Shown: positions 16,212-25,878 of the stretch, piece by piece
Position numbering within the stretch: position 1 is the first letter of the stretch
How the letters are laid out: each line of letters starts with the position of its first letter
Assembly: GCF_051488685.1 (NCBI RefSeq)
Contig: NZ_JBPSEH010000001.1
Span: forward strand, 62,001-126,000
Direction: 5' to 3'
DNA: 64,000 nucleotides
From: Melioribacter sp051488685
GTDB lineage: Bacteria; Bacteroidota; Ignavibacteria; Ignavibacteriales; Melioribacteraceae
Notes under the pieces: generated by a model
What the model was told of the DNA's origin: nothing
The model's database searches: none
The model's input: the letters and a program-made list of their open reading frames with translations, nothing else
Position numbers and translations under genes: made by a program

Positions 16212-18995
16212 ATGAATAAGAAGAAATTTCGGTTTTCAGAGAAATTCACAAAAAGATTAATCGAGCTCTCGGAAGGTTTGATTAATTCGGAGGAGTTCGA
16301 ATCTGTCTTAAGTCTCCTGAAGGAAGAAGCGTCGAAATATTATTTTTCTCCCTCCTCTGAAGTAAACTTACTCAGAGTATTGACTGCAATATATGACAAG
16401 CGAAGCTTTTTAAATGAATTGTTAGTTTATCCCCACCACGCCGAAATTCTAATAGCAATTACTGCCAGCAGCAATTATTTAACAGATATAGTTGTGCGTA
16501 ACCCGGAATATCTTTATCAAACTTTCGATCAGGAATATCTTAAGAGTATTCTCGAAGAAGAAAAACTAAAAGAAGAATTGTTAGCAGGGATCGAAAGATA
16601 TTCAACAGTAAACGCAAAATTAAATTATATACGACAATTCAAAAAAAGATACATACTGAAAATTGGATTAACCGATTTGCTGGGCATGGGTAACCTCGAG
16701 GAAATAACTTCTCAATTAGCCACACTGGCTAAAGTAATCAATTCCGGTTTATTCGATTTTTGTTATTCTGAAATATTAAAAAAATACGAGGTGGAAAATA
16801 TTGATAACAGATATTGTCTGTGCGCTCTTGGTAAATTAGGAGGCAACGAATTAAACTACAGCTCAGATGTAGACATGCTGCTTTTTTATGATGAGAATGG
16901 TTCATACGGCAATAAAGAATACCACGAAATTTTATCCGAAGCCGCCCTGCTTTACATCAAATATTCGACAGAAATTACTGAAAGGGGTTACATCTATCGC
17001 GTCGATTTCAGACTGCGACCAGATGGTAAATTTTCGCCTTTATGTAAATCCTATACAGATTACATACGTTATTACGAGGCACGGGGTGAGGATTGGGAAA
17101 GGCAAATGTTAATTAAACTCGACTTTGTTTCGGGCGACAGAGAACTTTACAAAAAATTTTACGATCTAATTCAACCATATATCTTTCCCGCATCGTTTAC
17201 AAAATCCCTTAAAGCGCAAATTAAAAAGATGAAGACGAATATTGAGCTTCATAGCAAATCAGAAAAAAACATTAAATTGTTTGCTGGTGGAATAAGAGAC
17301 ATCGAATTTACCGTTCAGGCGCTTCAATTAATTAACGGCGGAAAAATAAAGGAACTGAGAACTGGCAATACTTTGATGGCAATAAAAATTCTTAATTCTT
17401 ATCGCCTGCTAAACGACCATGAAGCTGAAATACTGAAGGACGCTTACATTACCTACAGAAAAATCGAGCATTTCCTCCAACTTATGAACGATACACAAAC
17501 GCATTTAATTCCTGCGGAAGGCGAGTTACTCTTTAAATTGCTGAACTATCTTGGATTTAAAAATCCTGCGGAATTCAATAAGAAACTTGATGAATTAAGA
17601 AAAGAAGTAAGAAAAATTTACAACGATATTATGGGCGAAGACGAAGAGGCTTCTACAGATCTTTTCGTCAATATTAAATTTACAGATATTAATCGTGCGG
17701 ATAAAAATCTAAAATACTTGCGTAGCGGGATTGGATATCTTGAACAAAAACAATTCGACTCCAGAACGATTGAACTATTTTCTAATCTTGAAAAAGACCT
17801 GGCGAACTATCTTGAAAACTCAACGGCTCCGGATGTAGTACTCGAGAATTTTACTAAAATTATCAGAGCAACAAAATTTCCGTCAATCTGGTATGCTCAA
17901 TTTTCTAACACCGATTTTTTCAACGACTTCCTGCGCATTTGCGAATTCGCATCGAAAGCAATCGACATTATTACAATAGATAAGCTCTCTGAAGAGTCTT
18001 TTATTTCAGGAGAAGTTTTTCTTAAAAATTTATTCGACGACATTAGTAATTTCAGTCTCAATAAAATCATTCTATCAACTTCTATCCAGTATACACTGGG
18101 TTTTATTGACGTAGATACCGTTTCGAAAATTTTGTGTAAATATATTGACATAGCAATACGTGAATCGTGTGAAAAATATAGAGAAGAATTTCCCTTTTTC
18201 GTTGCAGGACTGGGCAGTTACGGAACGATAAAAATGCACTACGTTTCTGATGTCGATTTAATCGTCGTTACTGATGATATTACAAAACATCCCGAAATCC
18301 ACACCATTTTTCAAAACGTACTGGGAATTATTAAGAACAGGCTACCTTCATTCGAAATCGATTTTCGTTTGCGACCCGAAGGGAAAAGCTCGCCTCTCGT
18401 CTGGGACATTAAGAATTATAAACAATACCTGCGAACAAGAGCGCGCACGTGGGAACTTCAGGCATTGTGGAAATCGCGTATAATTACGGGTGAATTGAAT
18501 TTATTCGAAGATTTCAGAGGAGAAATAATCTCCCGAGTAAAAGAATCCGACAAGGAGAGATTAAAAAAAGAGATTCTGGAAATGTATAAACGCATTCAGA
18601 AAGAGGAGATACTCAGAACGGGTGATACATTTAATATTAAAAAACAACGAGGTGGTCTCCTGACGCTTGACTTTCTCACTCAATTTATTGCACTTACAAA
18701 TGCAGAAATTTTTGATTCTACATTCGGACAACCGACGGTTCATACTCTCGATATTTTAACAGAAAAAGTCGACAGAAATGATTTCGAAGCGCTCTCCAAA
18801 AATTACAGGAGATTAAAAGAAATTGAGTTGGCAATTCAGATACTTTTCAATACGAAAAGTACAATTGTGCCGCTTGGCACAGAAAAGAAAAATCAACTTG
18901 CTGCATTTTTCGGCCAGAGTCCTGATGAATTCATGAACGAATTCAAGTCGATTATCAAAGAAAATATCCAGTTGTTCGAAAAATATACTGCTTGA
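16212..18995 (+). CDS. glnE: Glutamine synthetase adenylyltransferase / deadenylylase-like protein
   Basis: 927 aa, near the usual 900-1000. The bifunctional enzyme adds and removes AMP on glutamine synthetase under control of P-II and glutamine. Two nucleotidyltransferase domains are visible. The first has ALGKLGGNELNYSSDVDMLLFY near residue 205. The second has GLGSYGTIKMHYVSDVDLIVV near 665. Each has its DxD pair, and each is followed by a glutamate-rich FRLRPDG or FRLRPEG element. The second site lacks the usual GKLGGxE loop, so its activity or specificity may differ. Helical substrate-binding regions follow each domain. It is a single gene on its strand; glnA is not in the window. Confidence 0.9.
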   Translation: MNKKKFRFSEKFTKRLIELSEGLINSEEFESVLSLLKEEASKYYFSPSSEVNLLRVLTAIYDKRSFLNELLVYPHHAEILIAITASSNYLTDIVVRNPEYLYQTFDQEYLKSILEEEKLKEELLAGIERYSTVNAKLNYIRQFKKRYILKIGLTDLLGMGNLEEITSQLATLAKVINSGLFDFCYSEILKKYEVENIDNRYCLCALGKLGGNELNYSSDVDMLLFYDENGSYGNKEYHEILSEAALLYIKYSTEITERGYIYRVDFRLRPDGKFSPLCKSYTDYIRYYEARGEDWERQMLIKLDFVSGDRELYKKFYDLIQPYIFPASFTKSLKAQIKKMKTNIELHSKSEKNIKLFAGGIRDIEFTVQALQLINGGKIKELRTGNTLMAIKILNSYRLLNDHEAEILKDAYITYRKIEHFLQLMNDTQTHLIPAEGELLFKLLNYLGFKNPAEFNKKLDELRKEVRKIYNDIMGEDEEASTDLFVNIKFTDINRADKNLKYLRSGIGYLEQKQFDSRTIELFSNLEKDLANYLENSTAPDVVLENFTKIIRATKFPSIWYAQFSNTDFFNDFLRICEFASKAIDIITIDKLSEESFISGEVFLKNLFDDISNFSLNKIILSTSIQYTLGFIDVDTVSKILCKYIDIAIRESCEKYREEFPFFVAGLGSYGTIKMHYVSDVDLIVVTDDITKHPEIHTIFQNVLGIIKNRLPSFEIDFRLRPEGKSSPLVWDIKNYKQYLRTRARTWELQALWKSRIITGELNLFEDFRGEIISRVKESDKERLKKEILEMYKRIQKEEILRTGDTFNIKKQRGGLLTLDFLTQFIALTNAEIFDSTFGQPTVHTLDILTEKVDRNDFEALSKNYRRLKEIELAIQILFNTKSTIVPLGTEKKNQLAAFFGQSPDEFMNEFKSIIKENIQLFEKYTA

Positions 18996-19000
18996 ATGGA

Positions 19001-20083
19001 CTATTCGAGTTCATCCATCAAATCTTCTTTTTTCTCCGGGTCGACTTCCCTTTCGGTCATGAACGATTGTAATAACACATCTACCTGTTGAATTAATTTT
19101 TTCTTATAATATTTCGGCGCATAAATTGAAGCGTCGAGCATATAAAGCCGTTTAGTAGGTTCATCGTAAAAAGTATAATTAATAAAAGGACCACCCATCG
19201 AGCCGTCATTCATCTTCCATAATCCTTGAGTCATCAAAGCATAACGTCCCAGAAAATTGACTTCTTTTGTAGTTCTGTAGTTATCTTCGATTACGACGTA
19301 ATTAGAATCGTCTGAAGTTCTATAGAATTTTTCTGTAACTCTATTACGAATAGCATAAACTGAATCCCTATTAAGAAGCAGAGGCGATGCATTATCAATC
19401 CAGTGAACAAAAATCCATCTTTCCATATCCGTACCGGGAGCTCGTCTTAGCCATACAAAATTATGCTTGGGATTATCGATTGCCAGATGATAGTCGGCCT
19501 GTACATAAATCAACCAGCCGTAATTTTTAAGAAGTTTAGCTTCGATATCTTTTTTTTCGTATCGGGAGTTGTACAAACTCTTAAAAAGTCGCTCGTTGGA
19601 TATTTTCTGAAAAGAGTAGAGCAGATTTTCATGTTCGTCCAGAATTTTTTTGCTGAGTGTGTTCAAGTCGTTAGCTGTGAGAATCATTACCAGTTGTCCT
19701 TTTGCCCACACGTCAAATTTATTTATCACAAAAACAGAATCCTGACGCACCATCTCCTTTACCTGCCTATTTAATAATCCATCAATATAATTCGAAGTAT
19801 TCGATCCACTCCCCAGCGGTGCAATGATTATAATGTTTTTCTTGTTTTTGTATTTATCGAGGTCGGAGATCTCTTTTCTGATCAGGATGAACAAATTTTC
19901 AGGCTGTGGTGTGTAAATGATCTTGCTAAAGACGGTCAAAAGCGAGGCTTCAATTTGTTCATATTCGGTGGAATCTGCAAAGACTATGATTTCGTCCTCA
20001 TTACCTGTAGCACTTTTCTTGGCATCGCAGGCAACAATCAATGCAATCAGTATCGGAATTAGTAAAAGATTTTTTGTTCTCAT
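19001..20083 (-). CDS. DUF4837-family lipoprotein
   Basis: 360 aa. The signal has the lipobox LIVAC, with Cys at residue 19. The order of motifs matches DUF4837: ADSTEYEQIEASLLTVF near 35, a middle region with KGQLVMILTAND, then WLRRAPGTDMERWIFVHWID near 215 and a C-terminal LQGLWKMNDGSMGGPFINY-like segment (TQGLWKMNDGSMGGPF). The family is common in Bacteroidota-related lineages and has no known function. It converges with glnE with five bases between the stops and follows the dolichol-kinase-like gene. Confidence 0.85.
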   Translation of the reverse strand: MRTKNLLLIPILIALIVACDAKKSATGNEDEIIVFADSTEYEQIEASLLTVFSKIIYTPQPENLFILIRKEISDLDKYKNKKNIIIIAPLGSGSNTSNYIDGLLNRQVKEMVRQDSVFVINKFDVWAKGQLVMILTANDLNTLSKKILDEHENLLYSFQKISNERLFKSLYNSRYEKKDIEAKLLKNYGWLIYVQADYHLAIDNPKHNFVWLRRAPGTDMERWIFVHWIDNASPLLLNRDSVYAIRNRVTEKFYRTSDDSNYVVIEDNYRTTKEVNFLGRYALMTQGLWKMNDGSMGGPFINYTFYDEPTKRLYMLDASIYAPKYYKKKLIQQVDVLLQSFMTEREVDPEKKEDLMDELE

Positions 20084-20132
20084 GACTCAAATTTAATTTT
20101 TGACCTTATACATGGTGCTTTCAATAATTGTT

Positions 20133-20798
20133 TCAGTAAGGGACGTTATGAAGCAGAAGGGAAACGTTTGGGAAAAAAATCGCATACAAAATCCACATAA
20201 CGATTCCCACAGATATCGGTATTGTTAAATTGTCATCTAAAAAACCTGCCGATAAATTTTCTACTATAGCTCCTGCAGCCACAGCTACAAATCCGATAAA
20301 ATACTCAGCCACATCGCCTGTAACTTTTGGTGTAAAGAGAACTACCAATCCAGAAAAGAAAAAAAAGGCAAAGGTGCCTTCAAGACTTTTTTTCAGTAAT
20401 GGTGTGTGTCCATATTTCCGGCCTACTAAAGCAGCTGCAATGTCGCCAATTATCAGAACGGCAAAAGCAGTAACTGCAATAACTTTTGGAAAGACTGAAA
20501 TCACTATTACGGCGGATACCAAAACATAAGTTGCGCCGTTCAACCTTTTTGTGGAATGATCCTTTTCATGATTTCTCAATAGGAAGCCGAATAATTTATA
20601 AAAAAAGTCGCTGACTGGTTTAATGTAATACCTGCTTAGGTCGATAATTACAGATAAGATAAGAAGAGGCGCAAGTATAGTGAGTGCCAATTCCTTAGTT
20701 ATATGGTAATAGATAACTGGAATTGACATGGAGCACAGATGAATTGCCTTCCTGAGCACTTCGTTTTTATAATCGATTGTAGCGTAGTCAGTCGGCAT
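20133..20798 (-). CDS. Dolichol kinase / phytol kinase-like integral membrane protein (SEC59-DGK1-VTE5 type)
   Basis: About 221 aa with six or seven membrane segments. EVLRKAIHLCSMSIPVIYY near the N-terminus (with the R-K-x-x-H pattern), ATYVLVSAVIVI and AVLIIGDIAAALVGRKYG are the marks of the CTP-dependent polyprenol/phytol kinase and CDP-diglyceride synthetase-like family. The GDxxAxxxGrkyG stretch is the conserved nucleotide-binding-type motif. The likely role is phosphorylating an isoprenoid or lipid alcohol; the substrate is unknown. The chosen ATG overlaps the end of ftsH by 11 bases. A longer frame starting at 20867 would overlap ftsH much further. Confidence 0.8.
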   Translation of the reverse strand: MPTDYATIDYKNEVLRKAIHLCSMSIPVIYYHITKELALTILAPLLILSVIIDLSRYYIKPVSDFFYKLFGFLLRNHEKDHSTKRLNGATYVLVSAVIVISVFPKVIAVTAFAVLIIGDIAAALVGRKYGHTPLLKKSLEGTFAFFFFSGLVVLFTPKVTGDVAEYFIGFVAVAAGAIVENLSAGFLDDNLTIPISVGIVMWILYAIFFPNVSLLLHNVPY

Positions 20799-22860
20799 TA
20801 TCTGACTTATTGTTATCGTCTCCGGTTTCTCTCTTCTTTTTTCTTTCTTCGAGTAATTGCTTGACATGTTCGGGTACTTCGTTCTCTTCTTTTTGTGTTT
20901 CGGTATTATTTCTTTTTACCGGCGGAAGTTCCTCGCCTTTAATAATTTTTTCAATTTCTTCGCCGTCAAGAATTTCTCTTTCCAGCAATTCTTTAGATAG
21001 TTTATGAAGCAGGTCGATATTATCAGAAAGAATTTTTTCGGCTCTATTCATACAGGTCATAACAATGTTCTTAATTTCGTCGTCAATCTCCTGTGCAGTT
21101 CTTTCGCTGTAATCTTTGTGACGAGTGATTTCTCTGCCGAGGAATATTTCCTCCTCTTTTGAACCGTAAGAAAGCGGACCTAATTTTTCGCTCATACCCC
21201 ATTCGCATACCATTTTACGGGCAATATTTGTAGCTTTTTCGATATCATTGCCTGCACCTGTAGTATATCTTTTAAAGACAATCTTTTCAGCTGCTCGTCC
21301 ACCTAAGGCGTAAGTAATCATCGCTTCGAGGTATTCTTTCGAATACGTATGTTTTTCGTCAACGGGTAAATATGTAGTAACTCCGAGAGCCCTGCCGCGA
21401 GGTATAATAGTTACTTTATGAACGGGATCGGCTTCCGGAAGCATTTTTGCAACAAGCACATGTCCAATTTCATGGTAAGCCGTAATTTTCTTTTCTTCTT
21501 CTGAAATAATAAGGCTTTTACGCTCCATTCCCATCATTACTTTGTCTTTAGCCTCTTCAAAGTCTTCCATCGAAACTTTCTTTTTATTTTTACGGGCAGC
21601 CAATAATGCTGCTTCGTTGACCAGATTTGCCAGTTCAGCGCCTGCGAGTCCTGGCGTTGCTTTGGCAAGTACACTCAAATCGACGTCTGAATCAAGAGGA
21701 ATTCTGCGAGTGTGCACTTTTAGAATTCCTTCCCTGCCTTTAACATCGGGACGATCGACAACAATCTGACGATCGAATCTGCCAGGTCTGAGCAATGCCG
21801 GGTCGAGAACGTCGGGTCGGTTTGTAGCTGCAATAATAATTACTCCGCTATTTTGTTCAAAACCGTCCATTTCAACCAGCAGCTGATTCAAAGTTTGTTC
21901 ACGTTCGTCGTGACCGCCACCCAATCCGGCGCCTCGATGTCGACCTACCGCGTCAATTTCGTCAATGAAAATTATGCAGGGTGCATTTTTCTTGCCCTGT
22001 TCGAACAGGTCGCGTACACGACTGGCACCGACACCAACAAACATTTCAACGAAATCGGCTCCTGAAATTGAAAAGAATGGAACACCTGCCTCGCCAGCAA
22101 CAGCACGCGCCAGTAAAGTTTTACCCGTTCCTGGAGGTCCCAGCAGAAGAACGCCACGCGGAATTTTTCCGCCTAACTTCTGGAATTTGCCCGGTTCTTT
22201 TAGAAATTCGATAATTTCTTCGAGTTCAAGCTTGGCTTCGTCTGCACCTGCAACGTCTTTGAAAGTAACTTTAATTGCCGATTCAGTAATTAACTTTGCA
22301 CGACTTTTACCGAAGTTGAACAAGCCTTTTGTTCCACCAGCACCACTTTGCATCCTTCTAAATAGAAGGATCCATACGCCAAATAAAATTATCCAGGGCA
22401 AGAATCCCAATAAAATGGTTGTCCACTCGTTGGAATCTTTTACAAATGTAAACTTGATGTTTTTCTCTTTCCACAGTTTTACCTGTTCTGATAGGACGGG
22501 CTCAATAAGAGTAACCACGAAGACCTTGACTTCGACATTTACACCGTTGAGAAAAATATTTTCCTGAGTTTTTAGCTTGCCTTCGAAACGGTAATCGTTA
22601 ATGTCTGTTTTATAGACTTTAGCTTCCGATATTTTATCCTGATTTAAAAAGTTTTCATAAACATCATACGGAACTTCAACAGCGTTATCTACTCCGCTGC
22701 GCATAAATTGCATAATAATCACAGCAATAACGATTATAGCGCCCCAGCTAAAAACTGTTCTAATAATTTTCGACCAATCAAAATCGCCGTCAGGTTTTTG
22801 TTCGTTATTGTTTAACGATTTTCTCGGTTTTGAATTTTTCTTTTTATATTCGTTTGGCAT
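20788..22860 (-). CDS. ftsH: ATP-dependent zinc metalloprotease FtsH
   Basis: 690 aa. Hexameric membrane protease that degrades misfolded membrane proteins and regulators. It has two N-terminal membrane helices (about 37-55 and 148-167) around a periplasmic domain. The AAA+ domain carries Walker A GPPGTGKT (241-248), Walker B CIIFIDEIDAVG (about 295-306) and the SRH region NRPDVLDPALLRPGRFDR. The zinc protease motif HEIGH is at 463-467. A charged C-terminal tail follows. The order tilS-hpt-ftsH is a widely conserved bacterial cluster, which supports all three calls. Confidence 0.98.
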   Translation of the reverse strand: MPNEYKKKNSKPRKSLNNNEQKPDGDFDWSKIIRTVFSWGAIIVIAVIIMQFMRSGVDNAVEVPYDVYENFLNQDKISEAKVYKTDINDYRFEGKLKTQENIFLNGVNVEVKVFVVTLIEPVLSEQVKLWKEKNIKFTFVKDSNEWTTILLGFLPWIILFGVWILLFRRMQSGAGGTKGLFNFGKSRAKLITESAIKVTFKDVAGADEAKLELEEIIEFLKEPGKFQKLGGKIPRGVLLLGPPGTGKTLLARAVAGEAGVPFFSISGADFVEMFVGVGASRVRDLFEQGKKNAPCIIFIDEIDAVGRHRGAGLGGGHDEREQTLNQLLVEMDGFEQNSGVIIIAATNRPDVLDPALLRPGRFDRQIVVDRPDVKGREGILKVHTRRIPLDSDVDLSVLAKATPGLAGAELANLVNEAALLAARKNKKKVSMEDFEEAKDKVMMGMERKSLIISEEEKKITAYHEIGHVLVAKMLPEADPVHKVTIIPRGRALGVTTYLPVDEKHTYSKEYLEAMITYALGGRAAEKIVFKRYTTGAGNDIEKATNIARKMVCEWGMSEKLGPLSYGSKEEEIFLGREITRHKDYSERTAQEIDDEIKNIVMTCMNRAEKILSDNIDLLHKLSKELLEREILDGEEIEKIIKGEELPPVKRNNTETQKEENEVPEHVKQLLEERKKKRETGDDNNKSDNAD

Positions 22861-22878
22861 TCCTTTTTTAACCTCAAT

Positions 22879-23442
22879 TTATTCACTCAATGCATAGATG
22901 GATTTTAAATTCCTATATTTTTGGGCGTAATCGAGACCGTAGCCGATTACAAATTTGTCTTCAATTTCAAATCCAATATAATCAATTTTAACGTCATATT
23001 TTAAACTGCTCGGTTTTACCAGCAGAGAAACAACCTTCATACTTGCCGGATTGTGCCCGGCTATTAAGTTTTCGATATATTTAATGGATAATCCACTATC
23101 GACAATATCTTCAACTATAATGAGATGCCTGTCCGAAATATCGGCATTAAGATCTTTTATAAGTTTTACATTGCCTGAACTTATCTTAGAATCTCCGTAA
23201 CTCGAAAGTTTAAAAAAGTCGACCTCACATTTGATTGTAATTTGTTTCATTAAGTCGGACATAAACATAAACGAGCCATTTAACACACCAATGAAAATTG
23301 GTAGTTTTGTTTTATAGTCGGCCGATATCTGACGTCCCAATTCTTTAATTCTGTTTTGTATTTCTTCTTCTGTAAGATAGGGTACAAATTTTTCCGTGCC
23401 GACCCATATTTCGTTATTCAAGGGATTTATCATTTCATCCAT
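22879..23442 (-). CDS. hpt: Hypoxanthine phosphoribosyltransferase
   Basis: 187 aa. It salvages hypoxanthine (and perhaps guanine) to the nucleotide using PRPP. The PRPP-binding signature is HLIIVEDIVDSGLSI near residue 107; PIFIGVLNGSFMFMSDL near 48 and DYIGFEIEDKFVIGYGLDY near the C-terminus fit the family. The start overlaps tilS by 13 bases. An ATG three codons later (23433) is an alternative start. Confidence 0.95.
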   Translation of the reverse strand: MDEMINPLNNEIWVGTEKFVPYLTEEEIQNRIKELGRQISADYKTKLPIFIGVLNGSFMFMSDLMKQITIKCEVDFFKLSSYGDSKISSGNVKLIKDLNADISDRHLIIVEDIVDSGLSIKYIENLIAGHNPASMKVVSLLVKPSSLKYDVKIDYIGFEIEDKFVIGYGLDYAQKYRNLKSIYALSE

Positions 23443-24782
23443 AGTTTGTATATCTTCCTTGTGTTAGTTGTAATTTTAAATCGTTCGTCTATCCTTAAAC
23501 CGACGACCCAAATAATATAGTTCCCATTTGTCATGACCAGTTGATTATTCCTTTCGACCGGCGCTACTCTGGAATCGGTAAGGAAATCTGAAATTTTCTT
23601 GTGGTGTTTCATTCCCAGCGGGATGAATTTATCCCCCGCTTTCCATTTCCTGACCACAAAATTTTCGGATAAATTGTCTCCCGTAATATATTCAACTTTC
23701 CCTGATTTCTGGTAACTTACTTCCGTTTTGTCGACAGGAGTGATCCCGATGGTTTGCCCAAATATTTTCACGCTTGTCCCCGGTGTTAATTTTACACTGC
23801 AATCCTTAACTTTTTCAGGTTCGAGAAGTGTTACATATCCTCTCTGTCGAACTGCAATAAGTTGTTTTTTTAATTCAATCGTTTTACCTGTTTGATTTAG
23901 ATTTCCGATCGACTTCAAGTCTGTATATTCGAGTTCTATTTTCCATTTTTCTCTAACAGCCTTTCTGATCGCATCATTTAAAAGTACGCTTTCAACTTTT
24001 TTAAATGCTGTCGATTTTATTGATAATTTATTTTGCTTTACGATGAAAAAAGAATTGATGATTTTATTTATTTCCTTTTCGAGATAATCAAAGTATTTTT
24101 CAATTGTTTTTGACGTGCGAAAGACAGCGTCGTCAGCAGAGGGATTTATTTCTTTAAAAAGAGGAATAATTTTATTCCTTATAAAATTCCTCCTGAATGC
24201 GTTTTGAAGATTCGTGCTATCAATTTTGAAATCGATATTTCTATCATTAAGATATGATAATATTTCTTCCTTGGTCAAAGCAAGGAGGGGACGTATGATA
24301 TTATCTCTTTTAACGGGAATTCCCGAGATTCCTTTCAAGCCGGTTCCTGAAATTAGATTTAGCACCACAGTTTCCGTATTGTCGTCTTTGTTATGAGCTG
24401 TTATGACCTTAGCATTCAGTTTTTTAGAGAGCCTGGCGAGTTCTTCATATCTTAGATTACGCGCCGCTTCTTCAACAGAAAGTTTATTCTTCTTTGCATA
24501 TTCTTTTACGTCCAGGTCGATAATGGTCAATGGTATTTTTAACTTGTCGCAGATTGAAACTACAAATTCACGGTCCCGATCGGATTCCTTCCCTCTCAAG
24601 TGATGGTCGAAATGGACAGCATAGAGGTGGCATTTATATTTTCGCGAATATTTGAAAAAAAATGAGAGAGCAAAAACGGAATCCGGTCCTCCGCTGAGTG
24701 CAATCAGCAAATTATCTCCCTCGTTGACAAGCTCTTGTTCTTTAATAAAATTAATTACTTTCTCTTCTATCTTTTTAATCAT
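23430..24782 (-). CDS. tilS: tRNA(Ile)-lysidine synthetase TilS
   Basis: 450 aa. It converts C34 of the CAU-anticodon tRNA-Ile to lysidine. The PP-loop ATPase motif SGGPDS is at residues 30-35. HFDHHLRGKESDRD near 78 and TAHNKDDNTETVVLNLISGTG near 130 are also typical. After residue 200 come the substrate-binding domain and the C-terminal domain (GDKFIPLGMKHHKKISDFL near 385, with KKISDFL typical of TilS). It sits between the ribD-like gene and hpt. Confidence 0.96.
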   Translation of the reverse strand: MIKKIEEKVINFIKEQELVNEGDNLLIALSGGPDSVFALSFFFKYSRKYKCHLYAVHFDHHLRGKESDRDREFVVSICDKLKIPLTIIDLDVKEYAKKNKLSVEEAARNLRYEELARLSKKLNAKVITAHNKDDNTETVVLNLISGTGLKGISGIPVKRDNIIRPLLALTKEEILSYLNDRNIDFKIDSTNLQNAFRRNFIRNKIIPLFKEINPSADDAVFRTSKTIEKYFDYLEKEINKIINSFFIVKQNKLSIKSTAFKKVESVLLNDAIRKAVREKWKIELEYTDLKSIGNLNQTGKTIELKKQLIAVRQRGYVTLLEPEKVKDCSVKLTPGTSVKIFGQTIGITPVDKTEVSYQKSGKVEYITGDNLSENFVVRKWKAGDKFIPLGMKHHKKISDFLTDSRVAPVERNNQLVMTNGNYIIWVVGLRIDERFKITTNTRKIYKLWMK

Positions 24783-24791
24783 TCAAAATCC

Positions 24792-25877
24792 TTATCTTCT
24801 CATTAGACGAATCAAAGCATCTTCTCCAACTTTTCGGACTTCATTCATATAGAATTTATAGGCTTTTGAAAGACTATTGATTCCCAATCCGCTGCATAAT
24901 GGAATACCTTCGCAAAGCAGCTTGGGAGCAATGAACAGAAGAATTTCGTCGTCGAGCTTATTCTTAATAAACGACGAGAAAACTCTACCCCCTCCTTCTA
25001 CAAGTATCGAAGTGATTTTCATTTTACCCAGTTTTCTCATCAACGATTTGAGATCGAGCATTCCTTCAGAACTTACAGGGACAAAGACAAATTCTACACC
25101 CGCTTCGTAGTATTTAGTTAATTTCGGTAGATCTTTGTTTTTTTTGTCGGTAACAATTATCAAGTTATTGTCCTTATTTTTCCGTACGAGATCAGAATTT
25201 GGTTTTAGTTCCAGACGGGTATCGAGCACAATTCTTTTGGGATTGCGCCCTTCTACCAGTCTTACGGTAAGAGAAGGTTTATCTGTTTTAACAGTATTAT
25301 AACCTACAAGAACAGCATCATATTCGGTACGAAGTTCATGAACCATACTTCTCGATTCGACAGAAGAAATCCATTTCGAATTCCCGTTTATATCGCTTAT
25401 TTTCCCATCGAGTGTAAGCGCCATCTTTAACGTAACATAAGGTGTTTTAAAGGAGCTGTATTTCAGAAAGAAGCGGTTTAAATCAATCGATTCTTTTTCC
25501 ATTATTCCGGAGATAATTGCAATGCCACTTTCTTTTAATTTCTTTGCAATTTTATTGTAGAAAAGAGAATTATTGTCGAGGGTGCCGAAGACCATCTTTT
25601 TGACGCCTGAATTTCTGAAAAGGGCAACATATCTTTCTTCTTCTCCAGAAGTAATAATGGGATTGATATTTGAATAAAGTATTGAACCATTTGGAACATT
25701 ACACTTCGAAAGAAGAACAAATTCAGGTTGCTCCGAATGACGGTCCTTCAGAAATTCGGCAGCAATAATTTTACCGTCATTTACAATAACGACGCCTCTC
25801 AAAGAAAGGGGGCTAACTGCTCCCTTCCCTTTTTCAGCCATCTGGAGTGTAATTTGAATGAAAGATTCGTCTTGCAA
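24792..25877 (-). CDS. ribD: RibD-like protein: intact reductase domain, degenerate deaminase domain
   Basis: 361 aa, the usual length of bifunctional RibD (pyrimidine deaminase plus 5-amino-6-ribosylaminouracil reductase in riboflavin synthesis). The C-terminal reductase half looks complete: TLKMALTLDGKISD near 150-162, SKWISS near 168, DAVLVGYNTVKTDKPSLTVR near 188-206 and ILVEGGGRVFSSFI. In the N-terminal half a HSE remains near residue 47 in place of HAE. The expected PC-x-x-x-G-R-T-P-P-C zinc motif is replaced by PIITSGEEERY, with no cysteines. Deaminase activity is therefore doubtful, as in plant PyrR. The start codon is TTG, two bases after the greA stop. Confidence 0.85.
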   Translation of the reverse strand: MQDESFIQITLQMAEKGKGAVSPLSLRGVVIVNDGKIIAAEFLKDRHSEQPEFVLLSKCNVPNGSILYSNINPIITSGEEERYVALFRNSGVKKMVFGTLDNNSLFYNKIAKKLKESGIAIISGIMEKESIDLNRFFLKYSSFKTPYVTLKMALTLDGKISDINGNSKWISSVESRSMVHELRTEYDAVLVGYNTVKTDKPSLTVRLVEGRNPKRIVLDTRLELKPNSDLVRKNKDNNLIIVTDKKNKDLPKLTKYYEAGVEFVFVPVSSEGMLDLKSLMRKLGKMKITSILVEGGGRVFSSFIKNKLDDEILLFIAPKLLCEGIPLCSGLGINSLSKAYKFYMNEVRKVGEDALIRLMRR

Positions 25878-25878
25878 T

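Noticed and set aside
21965..22567. 200-codon open frame on the plus strand
   Set aside because: Antisense to the conserved AAA+ region of ftsH; the composition is Ser/Pro/Ile-rich as expected from reading conserved codons backwards.
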